From positions 1 to 46,390 of the forward strand of contig JAKSYS010000508.1 of NCBI GenBank assembly GCA_022925895.1: a DNA stretch of 46,390 bases, written 5' to 3'. Of the stretch, positions 1-9,451 are shown one piece after another. The notes under the pieces were generated by a model. It was not told the DNA's origin, ran no database searches, and saw nothing but the letters and a program-made list of their open reading frames with translations. Position numbers and translations under genes: made by a program. Source of the stretch: Fragilaria crotonensis. Its lineage: Eukaryota > Bacillariophyta > Fragilariophyceae > Fragilariales > Fragilariaceae. Position 1 is the first letter of the stretch. Each line of letters opens with the position of its first letter.

Positions 1-752
1 GTAGTACCTGGGACAACACGTAAAAATACTGTTATTTCAATGAGCTGGCACATTTTTAGACCTACTAAGCCAAAAACTGTACGAGTACAGTACTACAGTA
101 CGACTGTACCATGTATTGTACTACAGTACTTCACCTCTGACCTCTTATTGATGAGCTAGAGAAGTCTGATCGTACTGTCTTGAAACCGATGAAGTTGATA
201 AGTTATGAGTCGGTTTAGACTATGATGGATGCAGAAAGTGTCGTTATCGATCACGGATTGTAACGATGTAAAGGCCGATATGAATGACGTTCGTGACAGT
301 TGATCGGGACTCGTATATACGGGAAGGGATGCTGGAACGGTATTCGGGTTCGGATTTAGGTCATCGATGGATATGTGATAGAATCGTGTTATGTACGTGC
401 TGAATGTTCTTGATGTGTTGTAACGGTGAAGGGCTGGATGGATGGACAGACGGCCGTATTCAACACCTCTGACCTCTGACACAGTCGTGTGACGTGTGAC
501 TGCAATCCAACTCTCACACGCCTCCTTTTGAGTGATGCCCTCATACACCCTTCACTCAGTGTGTGTGGCCTGTCGCCTGTTGTGAAGATTCCATGAGTTC
601 CGATGAGTTCCGTTGAGAATAAGCAACTTTTGAAGGTTCCGATGAGTTCCGTGAGAGTTATCAATTTTTCTTGAGTGCTTCCTTGTTCATCCCATTTAAA
701 TCCCTCTATACCATTGACTCATACGTACTCCGAGTACATCACATAGATCACA
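1..752. other. Intergenic, no gene recognised
   Basis: No convincing coding region on either strand; the open frames here have no recognisable domain. Around 80-130 the sequence is dense in GTAC/AGTACT palindromes, a texture seen in other intergenic stretches of this window. A 15-base motif, TTCCGATGAGTTCCG, occurs at 598-612 and again at 637-651. The last 30 bp carry the TACTCCGAGTA motif just ahead of the heliorhodopsin start. Confidence 0.5.
726..736. promoter_or_regulatory. TACTCCGAGTA motif, 16 bp upstream of the heliorhodopsin ATG
   Basis: An 11-base near-palindrome, one of five copies (counting both orientations) found only in intergenic DNA of this window. Its recurrence suggests a promoter or transcription-factor site, but the function is inferred. 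Confidence 0.3.
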
Positions 753-1616
753 ATGTGGCGATCACAAGACGAAGAGCAAGAGGAGGATGAGGTTGTCAGT
801 ACGAGGAGGGACACATCGCAGATCAAGAACCTCAACGAGATCCCTCCGAGTTTGTTCCGCTGGAACTTGGCCGCAGCCATCTTTCAGCTTGTGCAAGCCA
901 TCGTCCTGTTCTACCTGTCATCCAGAGCTACCACCGATTGGTACTTGTACTCCAATTTCCTGCAGACTTTTGATGACCGTGAAACGAACACAGAGTTTGG
1001 TCGTCCCGGTGCCAAGGAAATTGCTGGATACTCGGTCACGTGGTATTCTGCAGTCTTCATCCTTCTCAGCGCGATTGATCACTTGGGTGTCATTACCCCT
1101 GGTATTCGCAGCATCTACGAGAAGAATATTGAAAGATCTCAGAATCCCTTCCGATGGATCGAATACTCCTTATCAGCATCTCTCATGCGTGTCATGATTG
1201 CTCAGCTTTCGGGTGTTACGGACATTCATCTGTTGTTTTCCATCTTTTGCCTTGCTGCGACCACCATGATTCTTGGTTGGGCTCATGAATCCGTAAACGC
1301 CAAGGCAAGAGCCGATGGTTTCAAGCAAAATTGGTTCGCATTCAATGCTGCATTCATTCCTCATTTGGCGAGTTGGGCAGTCATCTTTTGCTACTTTTTT
1401 GTGAGCGTGTCGAAAGCCGACCCTCCGGCCTTTGTCTGGGCTATCGTATTTATACTCTTTATCTTGGACGGAACCTTTGCTCTGTTGTTTTACTTACAAT
1501 GGGCAATGAAGGGACGATTCAAGGATTATGTCAAGGGTGAGATCGGCTTCATTGTTCTTTCGTTCACTGCGAAGACTCTCCTGGCTTGGTTGAACTTTGG
1601 CGGTGGTGCTCGGTAA
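753..1616 (+). CDS. Heliorhodopsin (retinal-binding seven-helix photoreceptor)
   Basis: A 287-residue membrane protein with seven hydrophobic segments and no signal peptide. It is recognised from heliorhodopsin hallmarks. The segment RWIEYSLSAS in helix 3 carries the expected counterion, Glu137. GWAHE closes the helix 4 region. FALLFYLQW (helix 6) has Phe where type-1 rhodopsins usually have Trp. IVLSFTAKTLLAW (helix 7) carries the Schiff-base lysine, Lys274, with Ser270 four residues before it. Length is close to the ~250-residue prototype plus a ~30-residue acidic cytoplasmic N-terminus. Heliorhodopsins have an inverted topology (N-terminus inside) and slow photocycles; most are thought to be sensors or regulators rather than pumps. 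By my recalled alignment to 48C12, the helix-1 cavity histidine is replaced by Gln45, while the second one is kept (His110). The reading frame is uninterrupted and the ATG has a TACTCCGAGTA motif 16 bp upstream. The family call is secure; the function is open. Confidence 0.93.
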   Translation: MWRSQDEEQEEDEVVSTRRDTSQIKNLNEIPPSLFRWNLAAAIFQLVQAIVLFYLSSRATTDWYLYSNFLQTFDDRETNTEFGRPGAKEIAGYSVTWYSAVFILLSAIDHLGVITPGIRSIYEKNIERSQNPFRWIEYSLSASLMRVMIAQLSGVTDIHLLFSIFCLAATTMILGWAHESVNAKARADGFKQNWFAFNAAFIPHLASWAVIFCYFFVSVSKADPPAFVWAIVFILFILDGTFALLFYLQWAMKGRFKDYVKGEIGFIVLSFTAKTLLAWLNFGGGAR

Positions 1617-1789
1617 CTCTGGAACAGTGATGGTCGCGAGAAGTGATGGTCGCGAGAGTAGACGCCGCCTAAGAGTACGTATATGTTCTGATAAGTAGCA
1701 TTAGAGTAATAACCGGAACCACACTTTTAGTGGAGTAGTAGTAATGCATTTATTGCTCACATCCGAAATCCAATGACAATCAAGAACAA

Positions 1790-3054
1790 AAAGACTTCGT
1801 TTTGTTGGGCTACCAAACTCCTTGAAACAACGTAGGAACCATTGGGAAAACAACATAGATAATCACCAAAACGAAATTAAACTCACTATTTCGAATTTCA
1901 ACCATGTTCGCCTTCCACAACTTCAACGAGGCGACAGCTGAAACGAAACTTTTCAACATCTTGAACATCGGAAGAACCTACGCCTAAGTAGCCGATGTAT
2001 GGGTTCGATGATTCCAGTAATAGAATGAAATAAAATAGAATCTAATTATTGGGTTGTTCTCCGTCTTCGATCTTTCACCAAGACCAAAGTGAGTACCCCT
2101 AGTAAAGGAATGAAGACACATTGGAGAGGAAAAAAGAGCCTGAAGATGACCTCGACCAACAAAGCCCACAATAGCATCAATGTTCTTTGCGTTTGCCTTC
2201 CACAGCTTCAAAGAGAGGGGACAACTACATTGAGGCGTTTCAACCGTTGTCCCCTGATTTAGCAACGCCTACCTACATATCCCTATATACATGTGTTCGG
2301 TGATAACAGTAGAACGCATACATCTTAGAAATTGAACAATGAAAAAATGACCCCATCGAACCATACCATGTCTTGAATTTCAATCGCACTACAATCGTGT
2401 CATGCTCGTCGCTTTTCACAACTTGAAAGATGCGAAAGCCGCAGTGAAGCTTTAAAGACCTTGGCCATCGGACTTGCCTACGCCACTGTAGCCAATCATA
2501 AATGTCCCGTGATCGCAGTCGAAAGTTGAATGCACTTTCACCGGAGAAAAAGGACAACGAAAATGACCCAAATCAACAATCTGCAGAATATCAATAGCAT
2601 ACGATCACGTGCCACGCATTCAAAACGACACGCAAGGACACGAAAGCCGTTTCGGGACTGTCCTACACATTGGTAGCTTGGAAGTCTGACTATTCTATGT
2701 ACGATATCAATTGCGATTCACACGTCTGTGCAGTCATTGTGAGTGTAGTTTTCGGAGTTGAAAAAGAAACGTTTCTACATAAGGAAGCAGGATTGAAAAT
2801 GACCCCACGCATCATCCAATCCTGCTCACAATTTCAATCGCACAGAGACATGTTCTTCGCCATGAGAAAGTTCAAAGATGCGAAAGCCCCAGTGAAGCTA
2901 CACATCTGCATAGGGTGTACGGTGATTGCAGTAGAGTTTCAGACACACGGAAAAACTGTCAAAATGACCCCAACACAGAGCCTTCACAATATCCATCTCA
3001 TAAAATCAGTTTCTTCGCCCTTCCCAAGCTTACAGAAAAGCAACAACGGCCGCA
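1790..3054 (+). repeat. Degenerate tandem units, apparent decayed copies of the downstream gene's 5' end
   Basis: Five diverged units, with anchor points near 1900, 2177, 2400, 2610 and 2848, share an ordered set of blocks. These are a CATGTTCTTCGCC-like block, CACAACTTCAAAGATGCGAAAGCC-type sequence (shared in part), a GTGAAGCTTTTCAACATCTTGG-like block and GTGATTGCAGTAGA followed by AAAATGACCCCA. Spacing is about 210-280 bp. The block resembling ATGAACCTTTTCAACATC at 3055 recurs near 1950 and 2445 with mutated start codons. The gene start at 3055 therefore looks like the last, intact member of the series. No unit has a usable open frame. I infer repeated duplication of a promoter plus signal-peptide segment followed by decay. 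Confidence 0.55.
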
Positions 3055-4218
3055 ATGAACCTTTTCAACATCTTGGTCTTCGGACTCATCTCCGCCGTCT
3101 CCGCCCAATCGTCCGATTGGTATTTGGCCGCCACGTGAACTCCAACTGCCAATGTCGGCGGGACCAATGCCACAGAAATCCAGTTGACCTTCGAAATGGC
3201 CAACCATGCCCCTGCAGTCCGAGTATTCAAGGCCGACTGCACTACAACAGCCACGGCTGTTACCGCCTTGCTTCAGACCCCCATTGCGATCCAAGGCTCA
3301 ACACACCTCACCCTCCCTGTTGGTCTTGACATCAACCAAACTGCTGTCTCCTCCAGCAATATTTGGAGAAGTGTCGACAGCACCACGGGAATGATCGAGC
3401 TGTGCGTTCGTGTCGATTTGCTTGACGGAACCGGCACAAGCTACAATTTCAAGGAACAAAAGCTCTACGTGACCGTTGACCTCACTCAAGGATTCACCAT
3501 TGCCGCAGTTGACGTTGACCGCAATGCCGCCGGCGTCGACAACACAAATGCTAACACTGAATACGGGCTCAACGTCTGTCAGTGTAACGCATCTTCCATC
3601 TGTACTACCTCGACGCTTGTCCAAGGAGACGCCGCCTTCGTCTGCATCACGACGACGGCTGGCAGCGGCGTCCAGATCGCCTCCATCCAGCAACTCAATT
3701 ACACTCAGGCGGGGGTGATTGACATCCCTGCCATTGCCAACGGCGTAGGTAATGGATTGACGGATGTGGTCAACCAAGGAACGAGTGCACGCATTCAATC
3801 GCAGCTTCCGAGTGTTTTGTTCGACCCTGCCAACATCGGTATTCCTCTTGTCGGCAATGGAGTTGTGGTGGTCCGCTTTGGTACTGGCAGAGCGCGCAAC
3901 CTCCGCTTTACAATCGGCAATTCGGCAGGCCAAAATGCAGATGCCGGCAGCGCCGCCTCTCGCTTGATGCAAGAGCAGGGGACCGAGTCGCAGACTGGAT
4001 TTTCGGTCAGAATGGCATTAGCCGCCAGCCCCAGCGAATCACAACAACCTGCACAAAGTCAGCTTAGCACTGGTGTCCTCATTGGTGGAATTGTCGGAGC
4101 TATTGCAGGTGTCGCCATCATTGCTGCGTTGGTGCTCGCAGCGCGCCGCCGCAAGAAGGACGACGACGACGACGAGCAAGAACAGGCCAAGGGTGGCAGA
4201 TCTGGTATGGTCGCATGA
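3055..4218 (+). CDS. Secreted single-pass membrane protein, unknown family, with an in-frame TGA at codon 28
   Basis: An ATG at 3055 opens a typical signal peptide (MNLFNILVFGLISAVSA, then QSSDWYLAAT), followed by a TGA at 3136-3138. The same frame then stays open for 359 more codons to 4218. Without the TGA this would be a 387-residue type I membrane protein. It has a Thr/Ala/Val/Asn-rich, Cys-containing ectodomain and one transmembrane helix near 4069-4140 (VLIGGIVGAIAGVAIIAALV). A basic then acidic cytoplasmic tail follows (ARRRKKDDDDDEQEQ). If translation begins at the next in-frame ATG (3196), the signal peptide is lost, so the TGA matters. A 41-nt GT-AG excision spanning the TGA would break the frame and is too short. 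Selenocysteine, readthrough, a null allele or a base error all remain possible. I recognise no domain. Confidence 0.6.
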
Positions 4219-5271
4219 GTTCGCTGTCGCTGCACTTACATTTAGCGCTTTTGTGTGGTATGGGGTTGGGATGCTAGTATCGGCGAAATAGCTAAATCGT
4301 AACATAATCCTAGCCATATGATAATCCCAATTCGACATAATCCTAACTAATTGATGATCTTAATTCAATACATGTTGCGTTCCTTGTCCTGTCGTGGCAA
4401 CTGGGTCGCCATGCACGATGTGTAATGTGTTTTGTTCCTCCAAGCTTTTTCTGATCTCCTCAAACTGAACCTGTGCTCTGGGAGTACCATAGAGCATTAA
4501 GTGCACGAGTGTGTACTGTTGCGTACAACATCTCGTCCTTCTTTTTTAGGCTTTTGTACCAGGAAATGCTTCTCCAGCAATCATATTCGTAGTACGGAAC
4601 ACGGAGTTCTTGAGGAGTGCGGAATGCGCCGTTGCATATTCAGTAGTCCGCAGCCTTGGCATAAGGATATGCATCGCGAATGTCGGCGATCTGAAGATGC
4701 AAGGAATACTGATGTAAGCGACAGGTTTTGTTCCTCTCTTGTCGAAGATATGTTTTGACGGAAACCTGTTCGTTGTTGCGTATGACGTTCGTCAGTTGTT
4801 CCGTCTGATGACTGAACACTGATGAAAGGCTTCAAAAAGGTGAGGCTTTTGAAGACAGGCGAAGAGTTGAGACACGCAAGGTTGTATCGCACGTGACTTC
4901 GATGCTTGTGTAGAGACACTGTGGGAGCAGCGGGCACATCAGCAGCATCAGTTAACAACACCGTTGATAGTGAGTGTTGAACTTGATCAACATTAAGTAT
5001 ACCGAAGTGATGAATAGGCGTTGTGGTAACCATTGTAAGAGACTGAAGAGACAGCAGTTCATGTAAGTCTACTATCCTTCATTGATGATACGCAGGCATG
5101 TGCATTTCAGGCGTGCCCCCGGTTTCGCTGTAAGGAGTAGACACCTTGAACTCAGGGGACCAAGAGGAGTTGGTCAAAGGAGGGCTTAAGGAATTTCAAC
5201 GTTGGAGACGGTGATGGATCTCAGCTCACACATATGTTCTTGACAAATTGAAGGACTTCAAGAAGAGCAAA
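4219..5271. other. Intergenic, no gene recognised
   Basis: About 1 kb without a supportable gene. A 150-codon open frame on the minus strand (4581-5033) has no recognisable domain and low-complexity composition. The last ~55 bases (5215-5271) are in frame with the following gene and match the linker before its second module, so they are probably former coding sequence. Confidence 0.45.
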
Positions 5272-6519
5272 ATGTTTGCATTACTGCTCAAGGATCAGGA
5301 GTTGGACTTTCTATATCCAAAAAAGGAACGCAAGGTCGGAAAGGTTCGATTGGGTAGGGCAAGCCTCGACGACAGTGATGCTGACTTCGAGAAAAGAGGG
5401 AAGATTCGATTCGGTAGCGATGACCTCGGCGATAGCGATGATGATTATGACCAAGGTCATGATGACAGACTTGATCATATCTCGCCTGAGGACTTGCATG
5501 TCCACGTCATTGCCAACAAAAAGGAGACAAATCGTTTCCAGGTTGACTTCGAGGGTTCCTTTGGTGGTGGGATGTACGTGTTAAGCTGCCTCAGATGGTT
5601 TGAAGCAATGAATAAGGACACTACCTCTTCTGAGGAATTCATGGAATTTTTCAATATGATAATGGAAGTAATTGACAGGATCCCGGATCGTGTTCTTCCT
5701 CCTGAAAACAAACAGACTCTTAAGAAGTGCCATGAAAAATTGAATACGTCAAAAACGAAGGAGAAGCAGAAGAAGGACGAAAAGGTTGAAAAGGGAACGG
5801 AAGAGAAAGGAACTATGATTGAAAAGAACAACGAAAAAGCTGGTGCTAAGAAGGGTGAGGACAGGAAAGGCGGGCCGGACTTAGTCGTGACTGCTGGCGC
5901 TCCTTTCCCTCTCGTTAAGAAGGTTATGGATCTCGGCTTTGAGCCTGTTCACAAATATGTTCTTGACAAATTGAAGGACTTCAAGAAGAGCAAAATGTTT
6001 GCAATTCTGCTCAAGGATCAGGAGTTGCGCTTTCTTTATCCAAAAAAGGAACGCAAGGTGCGAAAGGTTCGATTGGGCGGGGCAAGCCTCGACGACAGCG
6101 ATGATGATTTCGAGAAAGGAGGGAAGATTCGATTCGGTAGCGATGACCTTGGCGATAGCGATGATGATTATGACCAAGGTCATGATGACAGACTTGATCA
6201 TATCTCGCCTGAGGACTTGTATGTCCACGTCATTGCCAACAAAAAGGAGACAAATCGTTTCCAGGTTGACTTCGAGAGTTTCTTGGGTGCTGGGATGTGC
6301 GTTTTAAGCTGCCTCAGATGGTTTGAAGCTATGAAGAAGGAAAATACTTCTTACGTGGAATTCATGGAATCTTTCGCTATGATAATGGAAGTAATTGACG
6401 GGATCCTGGATCGCGTTCTTCCGATTGGAAGCAAACAGTCTCTCAAGGCGTACCACGACAAATTCAAGAGCTTGGATTTGAAAGCTGCTACACAGAAGGC
6501 AGCGAAGAAGAACTTCTAA
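5272..6519 (+). CDS. Acidic protein of two near-identical tandem modules, unknown function
   Basis: Read from the first ATG this encodes 415 residues. It consists of two copies of one module offset by exactly 723 nt (241 codons), joined by a Lys/Glu-rich linker (KTKEKQKKDEKVEKG). Each module starts with KDFKKSKMF, then has KDQEL..LYPKKERK and two short acidic sub-repeats of the type KVRLG.ASLDDSD..F and KIRFGSDDLGDSDDDYD. It ends in a helical part containing VLSCLRWFEAM and MIMEVID. Long stretches are identical at the DNA level, so the duplication is recent. The frame is open back to 5215 and encodes part of the sequence that precedes module 2 (YVLDKLKDF). Compared with module 2, the DNA lacks about 11 nt near 5223, which puts the upstream ATG at 5214 out of frame. 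The gene may therefore be 5'-truncated. No known family is recognised. Confidence 0.65.
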   Translation: MFALLLKDQELDFLYPKKERKVGKVRLGRASLDDSDADFEKRGKIRFGSDDLGDSDDDYDQGHDDRLDHISPEDLHVHVIANKKETNRFQVDFEGSFGGGMYVLSCLRWFEAMNKDTTSSEEFMEFFNMIMEVIDRIPDRVLPPENKQTLKKCHEKLNTSKTKEKQKKDEKVEKGTEEKGTMIEKNNEKAGAKKGEDRKGGPDLVVTAGAPFPLVKKVMDLGFEPVHKYVLDKLKDFKKSKMFAILLKDQELRFLYPKKERKVRKVRLGGASLDDSDDDFEKGGKIRFGSDDLGDSDDDYDQGHDDRLDHISPEDLYVHVIANKKETNRFQVDFESFLGAGMCVLSCLRWFEAMKKENTSYVEFMESFAMIMEVIDGILDRVLPIGSKQSLKAYHDKFKSLDLKAATQKAAKKNF

Positions 6520-7144
6520 GCTGCTGGTTACAAGAAGATGACCAGTGCCCACCAATGAGCACGGTTGTCAACTTGGAAGGGTGTCATAGGGTGTAGGGTT
6601 GCGTATTGGTTTGCATCGTGATCAGGGAGTATCTGTGATCTTCGCAATCTGCGGGGACCGGTTTCATTTTACATGCACGAAGCGATAGAGCACGTGTCAG
6701 AATTGCGCTCTGAGCTTTCGCGAGCACGATATCACTGTCGGTGTACGGTCGGCTCGATTAAGAAAAATCTGCGTATTTTAGATGTTCAAAATTTCCAAAA
6801 TGTGAATGGATAAAGAACTGTTTAGCCATCATCTACATGGGTTCCGACGAATGAGACGCACCCGCGTTCGCTTGACTCCACTTTCTTCATCGTCACTCCT
6901 CAACGCAACCGTCTCATCCAGATAGAACTCTGTACCGAGCTGCGTGGTGTTCCCCGGTGATATCCATTCACTTCATAACGATCGACAGCTGAAGTATCTA
7001 CTGCTTACTTCAAGAATTTGCCCTCCCGTCATGTGGGATAGAAGACGTTAGCGGGTACTGGTACACTTTTGGTAGATGCGGTCCTACTAAAACGTTGAAG
7101 GAGAAATCGATGAAACTATATGGAATAGAAGGGATGAAACAGTA
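6520..7144. other. Intergenic, no gene recognised
   Basis: This stretch separates the tandem-module gene from the convergent 3' end of the ABCG gene. I see no coding region, RNA gene or repeat that I can support. Confidence 0.5.
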
Positions 7145-9451
7145 TCACGCAGTATATTCATACTCGTTGGCATCCGCAGAGTCCCCCGGGGTGTACGCTA
7201 TTGGACTCTCAGAAATGTCCCTGCTCGTTACTACAGTCTTGGACTCACCAGCACCAATCTTGGCAACATTTCTACTTTGGATTGTGGCAACCTTGCTTGT
7301 CTTCAAGACAATGACAACAATGGTGAAAAACTTCCAAAACAGTGCAATCGCCAACATTATACCAAGGTCTTGGGCAATCTGGTTATCAGATTCAATGACG
7401 GAGAAAATGCGACTCAAAGCTTCCAAAACATCCTTCCCGTCAGACGAATCAACACACACGGCGCTTTGAGAGCTATCGTCGGTACACGGTTCCCATTCCG
7501 CATCAATGAAGATGCTGTACACGAAGGAACGGACATAATATCCGAGCGGGAAAACGTAGTAGAAGAGCTTTCGAGTGCGACCGAAACGCGGTGAGCCTCA
7601 TGCTGTCAAGACAAAATCTTCATCCGCTGCATCGAGGTTCTTACCTTAAATGGCCAGTACAGGTCATTCAGTGGAATCAAGAAACCGGCAAAAAGGAACG
7701 AACCGAACCAAAGATTCATAAACTGCAGCATTCCCAAGATTGGATTATCGAATAGGACCGCAAGGCATTCGGCGGCACATTCAAAGGCGTAGATGCCCGT
7801 GGCCCAGATCAATATCGTACGTCCAAAAGAAGACGGAACAAAGTTCTGGATTGCGAATCCTGGCACGCCGATGGCAAAGATAGCAAAGACAAACATTATC
7901 GGGATCACGAGAATCGTTTTCGCGAGCATGTAACTAACGGCAGACACCATTCCGTTCTTGCTTTCTGATTGGATTGACTTGAACTCATCGTTAAGAGCAT
8001 ATACTGCGACAACCCCCATGTTGGAGGCGACGCCAATGTACCAGATTGAAATCCACATTTTGTTCACCGCTTGTTCCTGCGAGTATGTTCGAGCTCTAAA
8101 GTAGACAAATCCAAACACCACATTGGCTACCAGGAAGATGATGGAGCGTCCCAAGTACAAGATGGGATCGCGCACCATCAATGTTGCATGGCGGCGGAAC
8201 ATGATGAAAATCTCGCGAACGAGGGGGCGATTTGAATTTCCATCGATACCTTCTGAAACGTCCATTTCCTCGTTCCGGATACCATGAAGAGATCCATTGA
8301 TACCATCAGACTGGCGAGACTCCCATGTTTCAAGGATTTTAACCACTTCCTCGGGACTGGAAAAGTCGGAATTGACCAAGTCAAGAAAGTGCTCCGCTGG
8401 ATTAGTTGAAGGCGGAACTGGATAACCGATCGAATCAAAGTAAGGGGCTGCGTCAGATACGTTGCCAGCAAACGCTTCGCGTCCCTGAGAAAGAATCATA
8501 ACTTGGTCGAAGCCGTCGTAGACTTTCGTTGACGGTTGATGAATGGTGCATAGGATGATGAGGCGTTCTTCACGAGCAACTCGAATGATTTCCTTCATGA
8601 TGTTTGAAGCTGCAGCTGCATCGAGACCGCTGGTCGGTTCGTCGAGGAACAGAAGGGTCGGGTGCTTCAACAGGGCAATCGCGAGCGAGAGTCGTCGCTT
8701 CTGCCCACCACTCAAACGAGCTGCGCGAGTGTGTGCGCAAGTGTCAAGACCCATCTTTGAAATCATGGCCTGGACTGTCTTGTCAACGTCACCCTTATCA
8801 GCAACATTGTAGAGTTCGGCGGCGTATGCTAGTGTTTCTGTAGCAGTGAGATAAGGCCAATGCTTATCCTGCTGCTTGACAACTTTGCGCAAGAGTGAGT
8901 TGTCATCGCCTACTGTTGCTACGAATCCTCAGCAGCACTAAACATCTTACCGTAGCAATAACGCTTGAAGATGCCATCAGTGAGGGGAACGCCGTTGAGG
9001 GTGACGGATCCGAACGGCTTGCCGTAGAAGGCGTCAAGCGTGAGGGCCGATATCAAAGTAGTTTTCCTGGAAATGAATGCGCCACAGTGAGAGAAGAACA
9101 GGGCATCACATTTCATGATTTTCAAGGTAAAACCTACCCTGCACCAGATGGTCCCATCACAGCGAGGACATCTTTACAAAAGGATGTTTGCGTGAGTGTC
9201 AATTGTAAAAGTATCGTCAGAGCAAGGTGTTTGTGAGATAGAAACTTACGCCCCCATTTAACCTTGCCATTGATATTCTCTAGGAGGTTCCTCTTTTTGT
9301 CGCCCTTTCCAACTTCGAAGCTTACGTCGTTGAAACGGAGAACAGAGTTGGCCATGGAACCACCGTGCTTGGTGGAGCTTATGGAGCGGTCTGTGTCGCC
9401 TCCTGACTCCGTCTCAAAAGACTTGACGTTTGTCCCTTTGCTGTACATCAT
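7145..9451 (-). CDS. ABCG-subfamily half transporter, five exons
   Basis: The gene runs right to left. Exons are 9451-9250, 9171-9138, 9066-8951, 8882-7645 and 7567-7145, with GT-AG introns of 78, 71, 68 and 77 nt in phases 1, 2, 1 and 0. Spliced length is 2013 nt, 670 residues, normal for a half-size ABCG (ATPase domain first, then six helices). Walker A is GPSGAGKTT at about residue 74, assembled across two introns. The signature is LSGGQ at 174-178 and Walker B is LLFLDE at 194-199. The switch region is TIHQPS, and the family motif NPAEHFLDLV follows. The membrane domain continues through the last intron, where WPFK joins LFYYVFPLGYYVRS, the usual ABCG pattern. The protein would dimerise to export lipids, sterols or xenobiotics at a membrane; the substrate cannot be told. 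The start is the first of two adjacent ATGs; the second is equally possible. Confidence 0.9.

Noticed and set aside
3135-3175. A 41-nt GT-AG intron removing the in-frame TGA
   Set aside because: Its length is not a multiple of three, so downstream frame would be lost, and it is shorter than any other intron here (66-212 nt).
3298-3972. 224-codon minus-strand open frame
   Set aside because: Lies antisense within the membrane protein gene; composition is that of a shadow frame with no domain.
4581-5033. 150-codon minus-strand open frame
   Set aside because: No domain, leader or partner exon; Ser/Thr/Cys-rich composition fits chance.
7095-7469. 124-codon plus-strand open frame
   Set aside because: Antisense to the last ABCG exon, which joins perfectly to the upstream exon.
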